Source: an uncultured Clostridia bacterium
Lineage (GTDB): Bacteria; Bacillota; Clostridia; Christensenellales; Aristaeellaceae
DNA length: 64,000 nucleotides
Direction of reading: 5' to 3'
NCBI GenBank assembly: GCA_934662505.1
Contig: CAKUKE010000004.1
Location: forward strand, 73,566 to 137,565
Shown here: one piece after another, positions 59,993 through 64,000 of the stretch
How positions within the stretch are numbered: position 1 is the stretch's first letter
Layout: every line of letters begins with the position of its first letter
Translations under genes and position numbers: made by a program
Notes under the pieces: generated by a model
Told to the model about the DNA's origin: nothing
The model's database searches: none
Seen by the model: only the letters and a program-made list of their open reading frames with translations

Positions 59993-60613
59993 TCAGGCGT
60001 CGTCGCCTACCACCTGCACCATGGCGTGCCGCAGAACGGTCTCGCCCATCTGGTAGCCCTTCTGGAACACCTGACACACCGTGCCCGGCTCGCCCATGGA
60101 CGCGTCGGCGCGCATGACGGCGTTTTCCAGCCGGGGGTCAAACTTTTCGCCCCGGCGGTCGATGACCGTCACACCCCGCTTCTGGAGTGCGTCCATCAGC
60201 TGGCGGTAGGTCAATTGCACGCCCTCCCGGAGCTTTTCGTCGGCGGTTTCGCTTTCCAGCGCCCGCTCCAGATTGTCGATCACCGGCAGGATCAGCTTCA
60301 CCATATCCCGCGCGCCGTCCTCGTAGGCGTCCGCCCGGACGGATGCGTTGCGGCGGCGGAAGTTGTCAAAATCCGCCTGCACCCGCTGCGCCATGTCCAG
60401 ATATTCTTCCGCCTGTGCGCGCGCCTTTTCCAGCTCGCCCGCGATGGTGTTTTCGGCCTGTGCGGCTTCTGCCTTTTCCGCCTCGGGCGCTTCGGCGGCG
60501 GCGTTATCGTCGCCCGGAGCACCTTCGTCCCTGTTCATCAGCTTCTTGTTCAGCATATCCAATGCCTTGCGAACCTCCCGGTTTTTTTGTTTCTGACGTT
60601 TGGACTTTGTCAT
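59993..60613 (-). CDS. grpE: nucleotide exchange factor GrpE
   Basis: A 206-residue GrpE that releases ADP from DnaK. The N-terminus is charged and probably disordered (residues 1-60, Ala/Glu-rich), followed by a long coiled coil and the head domain (DFDNFRRRNASVR, VIDNLERAL, VQLTYRQLMDALQKRGVTVI, and the C-terminal VFQKGYQMGETVLRHAMVQV). The ATG overlaps the hrcA stop. Second gene of the heat-shock operon. Confidence 0.96.
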   Translation of the reverse strand: MTKSKRQKQKNREVRKALDMLNKKLMNRDEGAPGDDNAAAEAPEAEKAEAAQAENTIAGELEKARAQAEEYLDMAQRVQADFDNFRRRNASVRADAYEDGARDMVKLILPVIDNLERALESETADEKLREGVQLTYRQLMDALQKRGVTVIDRRGEKFDPRLENAVMRADASMGEPGTVCQVFQKGYQMGETVLRHAMVQVVGDDA

Positions 60614-61725
60614 GTCCCGTCATCTTCTCCCATAATTTCGCTGAGCATTCTGCCCACCGAGGAAAGCACGCCCAGCACCTGACGGTAGGGCATGCGGGTG
60701 GGGCCGATGACGCTCACCGAACCCCGGTGAACGCCGCCCACCTTGTAGGCCGCCGTGACCACCGAGCAGCCCTCCATGCCGCGCACCCCCGTTTCCGGAC
60801 CGATGCGCACCGAGAAGCTTTCGCCCTCCCGGGGCAGGAAGGACTTGAGCGCGTCCTTTTCCTCCAGCGCGGACATGAACGCCCGCGCCTTTTCAACGTC
60901 CGCGTATTCGGGATAGTTGAGAATGTTGTGCGTGCCGCCCACGGCCACGGTGTCCGCCGCCGTCTGCCGGGCCATTTGCCCCGCCAGATCGCGGATGCCC
61001 TGACATACGGTGTCGTCCGGGCCGCCGTAGCGGGTGAGGGAGGAAAGCATTTGCTGCACCTCCATCAAAGTATGCCCCTGCAGCCGCTCGGTGAGCATGC
61101 GGGAAATGGCGTAAAGCGCGTCCGCATCCAGACTGGCGGACACCCGGATGACGCTGTCTCGGATGACGCCGCCGTCGGTCACAATGACCAGCAGCGCCGC
61201 GCCCCGGGGCATGGGCACCAACTGTACGCAGGAAATGCGCAGCTCCGCCTGTTTGGGCATCATGACCGCTGCGGCGTAATGGGTCATTTCGCTCAGCGCC
61301 TGCGCGGCCGAGTCCACCACGTCCTCCATCTGCCGCATGCGGGCGGCAAAGAAGGCGCGCACCTGATCCTCCTCCAGCGGGCTGACGCCCTCCTGCAGCA
61401 GGTCGTCCACGTACAGCCGGTACGCCTTCAGGCTGGGCACCCGGCCGGCCGACACATGGGGCTGCGCCAGATAGCCCAATTCCTCCAGGTCGCTCATCTC
61501 GTTCCGGATGGTGGCGCTGGAGAGCTTGGTCTCGTATTTGCGGCAGATGGCCAGAGAGCCGACCGGCACGGCGGTGAGGATGTAATCGTCGATCACCGCC
61601 CGCAGGATGCGCTCCTTCCGGGCGTCCAGATGCAGGTTGAGCCGCCTGCGCTCCCGGGCGGGAGACGGGGCGCTGCGAGGCGCGCCGTCCGCCGTCCGCT
61701 GCTTTTGCGACCGTTCGCCGTTCAT
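60610..61725 (-). CDS. hrcA: heat-inducible repressor HrcA
   Basis: A 371-residue repressor that binds CIRCE and is kept active by GroEL. The N-terminal helix-turn-helix part spans about 33-100 (ILRAVIDDYILTAVPVGS, SSATIRNEMSDLEELGYL, HVSAGRVPS), followed by a GAF-like and dimerisation region. The first 30 residues are a basic Arg/Ala/Ser extension. AAAGGAGGCG sets the ATG. Since CIRCE overlaps its own promoter, the whole operon is autoregulated. Confidence 0.96.
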   Translation of the reverse strand: MNGERSQKQRTADGAPRSAPSPARERRRLNLHLDARKERILRAVIDDYILTAVPVGSLAICRKYETKLSSATIRNEMSDLEELGYLAQPHVSAGRVPSLKAYRLYVDDLLQEGVSPLEEDQVRAFFAARMRQMEDVVDSAAQALSEMTHYAAAVMMPKQAELRISCVQLVPMPRGAALLVIVTDGGVIRDSVIRVSASLDADALYAISRMLTERLQGHTLMEVQQMLSSLTRYGGPDDTVCQGIRDLAGQMARQTAADTVAVGGTHNILNYPEYADVEKARAFMSALEEKDALKSFLPREGESFSVRIGPETGVRGMEGCSVVTAAYKVGGVHRGSVSVIGPTRMPYRQVLGVLSSVGRMLSEIMGEDDGT

Positions 61726-61760
61726 AAACGCGCCTCCTTTGATCTTTATTCTTCCAGTGG

Positions 61761-61787
61761 TTAGCACTCTTTGTGCCTGAGTGCTAA
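61761..61787. promoter_or_regulatory. CIRCE operator
   Basis: TTAGCACTC - 9 nt - GAGTGCTAA, a perfect CIRCE, with the palindrome extending by two more base pairs on each side (61759-61789). It lies just downstream of the hrcA -10 box, over the start of the transcript. Confidence 0.97.
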
Positions 61788-61797
61788 CCACGGTCTA

Positions 61798-61826
61798 AGA
61801 ATAGCACGTTTCACCGGGATTGTCAA
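61798..61826 (-). promoter_or_regulatory. promoter of the hrcA operon
   Basis: On the minus strand TTGACA (61821-61826) and TATTCT (61798-61803), 17-bp spacer. CIRCE follows within 11 bp. Confidence 0.85.
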
Positions 61827-61894
61827 GGGTCCCGAAAAAAATATTTTTTGCGCTTTTCGCCTTTTTTGTTACACATTCCACCCCGCTTCCCGGC

Positions 61895-61923
61895 TTGTAA
61901 AAAAGGCGCGCCCGTTGTATAAT
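61895..61923 (+). promoter_or_regulatory. promoter of the ireB operon
   Basis: TTGTAA (61895-61900) and TATAAT (61918-61923), 17-bp spacer, diverging from the hrcA promoter 70 bp away. Confidence 0.75.
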
Positions 61924-61949
61924 GAACGGGTAGGAAGGGGGATTTGCCC

Positions 61950-62219
61950 GTGGAGGATCGTTTTGAGACCACCAAGCTGCGGCCGCTTCCCGAGGGAAGG
62001 GAGACCGCTGCGGACATTCTGGCCCATGTGTATCAGGCGCTTCAGCGCAAGGGGTATGACCCCATTGTGCAGCTGGTGGGCTATGTGCTGACCGGCGACC
62101 CTACGTACATCACCAGCTTTGACAACGCCCGCAGCCTGATCTGCCGGCTGGAGCGGGACGAAATTCTGGAAGAACTGGTTCGTTCCTATGTAAAGAACAA
62201 TCTGGAAGGGCCGCAGTAA
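61950..62219 (+). CDS. ireB: IreB family regulatory protein (UPF0297)
   Basis: An 89-residue small protein. In Enterococcus IreB is phosphorylated by the IreK kinase and lowers cephalosporin resistance. The family's AADILAHVYQALQRKGYDPI, VGYVLTGDPTYITS and ARSLICRLERDEILEELV are complete. A GTG at 61950 is preferred because AGGAAGGGGG ends 8 bp before it; the TTG at 61944 is too close. Its stop overlaps the ruvX start (TAATG). Confidence 0.93.
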   Translation: MEDRFETTKLRPLPEGRETAADILAHVYQALQRKGYDPIVQLVGYVLTGDPTYITSFDNARSLICRLERDEILEELVRSYVKNNLEGPQ

Positions 62220-62662
62220 TGGGGCGCATTTTATGTCTGGATGTGGGCGACGCCCGCATCGGCGTGGCCGTGAGCGACGAGACCCGTCTGATCGCCACGC
62301 CCTACAGCGTCATCCGGCACGTAGGCTGGGGGCCGGACGTGCGGCAGGTGCTGGACGCTTTTCAGAAAACGGGGGCGGACTACGTGCTTTGCGGCCTGCC
62401 CCGCAACATGGACGGCACCGAGGGCTTTCAGGCGCAGAAGGTGAGAGCGTTTGCCACTCAGCTGGAGAAGGCGGGCATGCCCGTGCAGTTTGAGGACGAG
62501 CGGCTTTCCACCGTTTCGGCCACGGATGCGCTCATTGAGGGCGGCGTGCGCCGGGAGGATCGCCGTCAATATGTGGACAAGGTGGCCGCGGCGGTCATTT
62601 TGCAGCAGCACCTGGACGGGCTGCGTCAGGGGTCGACCCGGACGGGCGCCGGTAAGGAATAA
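62219..62662 (+). CDS. RuvX/YqgF Holliday-junction resolvase-like protein
   Basis: A 147-residue RNase H-fold nuclease linked in E. coli to pre-16S rRNA processing. Motifs: ILCLDVGDARIGVAVSD (Asp near 8), CGLPRNMDGTEG (near 61) and VQFEDERLSTVSA (Asp/Glu near 91), plus the late RRQYVDKVAAAVILQ with Asp. The ATG overlaps the ireB stop. The order ireB-ruvX-DUF1292 is conserved in Firmicutes. Confidence 0.93.
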   Translation: MGRILCLDVGDARIGVAVSDETRLIATPYSVIRHVGWGPDVRQVLDAFQKTGADYVLCGLPRNMDGTEGFQAQKVRAFATQLEKAGMPVQFEDERLSTVSATDALIEGGVRREDRRQYVDKVAAAVILQQHLDGLRQGSTRTGAGKE

Positions 62663-62676
62663 AGGAGGATAAAACC

Positions 62677-63000
62677 ATGGCTGACGATATCCGCAACAAT
62701 GAAGAAACCGAAGAAATGGAAAACGACAACATCGTGGAATTGACCGACGAGGACGGCAACGCCGTACAGTTTGAGCATCTGGCCACGCTGGAGCATGAGG
62801 GCAAAAAATATCTGGCGCTGATGCCGCTGGAAGCCGCCGCCGATGAGGAAACCGACGAAGAAGAAGGCGAAGTGCTGCTGCTGGAGATCGCGCAGGATGA
62901 AAACGGCGAGGATGTGTACGTGTCTCTGGAGGACGAAGCGCTGGCCGAGACCGTGTTCCAGAAGTTCCTTGCGCTGATGGAAGAAGAGGACGGGGAATGA
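62677..63000 (+). CDS. DUF1292 protein
   Basis: A 107-residue acidic protein of the DUF1292/UPF0473 family, unknown function. The core is NIVELTDEDGNAVQFEHLAT, followed by EHEGKKYLALMPLE and VLLLEIAQDENGEDVYVSLED. AAGGAGG lies 9 bp before the ATG. The next gene encodes a second, shorter relative and overlaps its stop (ATGA). Confidence 0.92.
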   Translation: MADDIRNNEETEEMENDNIVELTDEDGNAVQFEHLATLEHEGKKYLALMPLEAAADEETDEEEGEVLLLEIAQDENGEDVYVSLEDEALAETVFQKFLALMEEEDGE

Positions 63001-63284
63001 GCGAAGGGCTGATCGGCAGGCAGGTGGCGCTCACCACGCCGGAGGGCGACGTATATCGCTTTGTGGTGCGCTCCCTTCAGCCCTACGCGGGGGAGACCTA
63101 CGCCGTGCTGGAGGAAGAAAAGCTGGACGGGCAGATGCTGATCACCCACATTGAAACGGACGCGGACGGCGCGCCCGTTTTTGTTGTGGTGGGTGAGGAA
63201 GACATTATCACCGCCGTGCTGGAAAAGCAGGTGGCGGCGCACATCGCCCGTCAGCTGGAGGGGCTGAGCGACCGGGACGCGTAA
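62997..63284 (+). CDS. second DUF1292-like protein
   Basis: A 95-residue protein similar in plan to the preceding one (VALTTPEGDVYRFVVRSLQP, then GETYAVLEEEKLDG, then HIETDADGAPVFVVVGEED and a C-terminal helix). It is likely an old tandem duplicate. Overlapping ATGA couples translation to the first copy. Function unknown. Confidence 0.8.
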   Translation: MSEGLIGRQVALTTPEGDVYRFVVRSLQPYAGETYAVLEEEKLDGQMLITHIETDADGAPVFVVVGEEDIITAVLEKQVAAHIARQLEGLSDRDA

Positions 63285-63314
63285 GGACGCGGCAAAAGGA
63301 AGGGAGCACAAGGC

Positions 63315-63836
63315 ATGTATCGGGGCGAAAAGGTGATCCTGCGGGCGCTGGATAACAGCGACCTGATGCGGTCGCTGGACTTTTCCAACGATTATGACAC
63401 CATGCGGGGGGCGACCAGCGGTCTTCTGCTCCCGTCCACCGTGGACGACGAGGCGCGGCTGTTTTCCGCCCAGAGCCGGCAGAACCGGGGCGAATATCAG
63501 TTTGCCGTGGAGACCCGGGACACCCATGCCTTCATCGGCCGGTGCGGCTTTATCAACGTGGACTGGAAGAACCGTTCCGCCGAGATTACCGTCCTCATCG
63601 GGGACGGGGCGCTGCGGGGCAAGGGGTACGGAACCGATGCGGTGCGCACCCTGCTGCGGTTCGGTTTTGACGAAATGAACCTGCACAAGGCGTCTGCACG
63701 GGTGTTCGCCTTCAACGAGGCGGCGCTGCGGTGCTATGAAAAGTGCGGCTTTGTCCGGGAAGGACTGCTGCGGGAGGAAGTGTACCGGGGCGGGCGCTAT
63801 CAGGATGTGGCGGTGCTGGGGCTCATCCGTCCCTGA
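63315..63836 (+). CDS. GNAT N-acetyltransferase (RimJ/RimL type)
   Basis: A 173-residue acetyltransferase. The acetyl-CoA loop is LIGDGALRGKGYGTDAVRTL (about 94-113), preceded by IGRCGFINVDWKNRSAEI and followed by FAFNEAALRCYEKCGFVREG and a final YRGGRYQDVAVLGL, typical of the RimJ/RimL/SpeG group. GGAAGGGAG precedes the ATG. Substrate unknown. It is probably the last gene of the ireB transcript. Confidence 0.9.
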   Translation: MYRGEKVILRALDNSDLMRSLDFSNDYDTMRGATSGLLLPSTVDDEARLFSAQSRQNRGEYQFAVETRDTHAFIGRCGFINVDWKNRSAEITVLIGDGALRGKGYGTDAVRTLLRFGFDEMNLHKASARVFAFNEAALRCYEKCGFVREGLLREEVYRGGRYQDVAVLGLIRP

Positions 63837-63925
63837 GGGCGGCAGCCTGAGGGGGAGGAACACGCGGCGCCGTGGTGCGCTGTCCTGAGAACGGCAGACC
63901 GGGACGCACCGGAGCGCGTCCTCCA

Positions 63926-64000
63926 TCATGCGCCGTCACCTGACGCGGGGAGCGCGGGCACGCCGGACGGCGTGTTTTTCCAGCGTACTTCGCCCTTGAA
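63926..64000 (-). CDS. possible 3' end of a minus-strand gene (partial)
   Basis: The minus strand stays open from the window edge to a TGA at 63926-63928 and reads FKGEVRWKNTPSGVPALPAS plus four more residues. The first part looks protein-like, but it overlaps the terminator hairpin above. No family can be named from 24 residues. Confidence 0.25.
   Translation of the reverse strand, partial: FKGEVRWKNTPSGVPALPASGDGA
63959..63979 (+). terminator. intrinsic terminator after the GNAT gene
   Basis: CACGCC pairs with GGCGTG around a 4-nt loop, followed by five T. It is 120 bp past the stop codon. Confidence 0.6.

Overview
The window reads as a high-GC, low-repeat-element chromosome segment of a Firmicute of class Clostridia. 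The evidence is AGGAGG-type ribosome binding sites, sigma-A promoters with 17-bp spacers, CIRCE-controlled hrcA-grpE-dnaK-dnaJ, the ireB-ruvX-DUF1292 cluster, pth-mfd, [4Fe-4S] serine dehydratase and DUF3343/DUF1858 proteins. Genus cannot be fixed from sequence alone. No phage, insertion sequence, integrase or CRISPR array was seen.

Layout. 1-5.4 kb: pth and mfd, with four parS-like ParB sites between them and a fifth after mfd, which suggests the region lies in the origin domain. 6-9.3 kb: a large secreted SH3/peptidoglycan-binding protein. 10.5-17.8 kb: MBL-fold hydrolase, DegV, and a MoxR-DUF58-transglutaminase set. 18.8-26.9 kb: secreted CotH protein, a small conserved protein, a heterodimeric ABC exporter and an APC permease. 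27.2-38.6 kb: CE7 esterase, a VanY-like membrane protein with a degraded active site, PHP and UroD-like enzymes, a DUF1858/ferritin-like pair, an ABC pseudo-ATPase upstream of sdaAB-sdaAA, an Eis-like acetyltransferase, an RNase PH-RdgB fusion and a phosphodiesterase. 39.2 kb: tRNA-Leu(GAG). 39.7-45.2 kb: a uronate/sugar-acid catabolic cluster (Gfo/Idh, two TIM-barrel isomerases, uxaC) with a divergent, frameshifted AraC-type regulator. 46-55.3 kb: PHP, exoA, GH125 mannosidase, DUF3343, NUDIX, aspA, HAD phosphatase, and a lipoprotein with four peptidoglycan-binding repeats. 56.8-61.7 kb: the heat-shock operon. 61.9-63.8 kb: ireB-ruvX-DUF1292-DUF1292 and a GNAT enzyme.

The strongest unexplained signal is in the spacers. 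Most gaps over 300 bp carry imperfect direct repeats whose sequence is private to that gap. Several unrelated families share a period of about 59-61 bp (4.9 kb, 11.6 kb, 18.4 kb, 52.7 kb), and the two parS pairs are also spaced 59 bp. Others have periods near 40, 66-70 or 120-145 bp. Some repeats run into the 3' ends of genes (mfd, DUF3343, PHP), and one 90-bp family lies in frame inside the ABC pseudo-ATPase. This points to frequent segmental duplication that also multiplied functional sites such as parS. Other points of interest are the ABC pseudo-ATPase, the VanY-like pseudoenzyme, and the regulator whose two halves meet at a G_GGA_AAA slippery heptamer.
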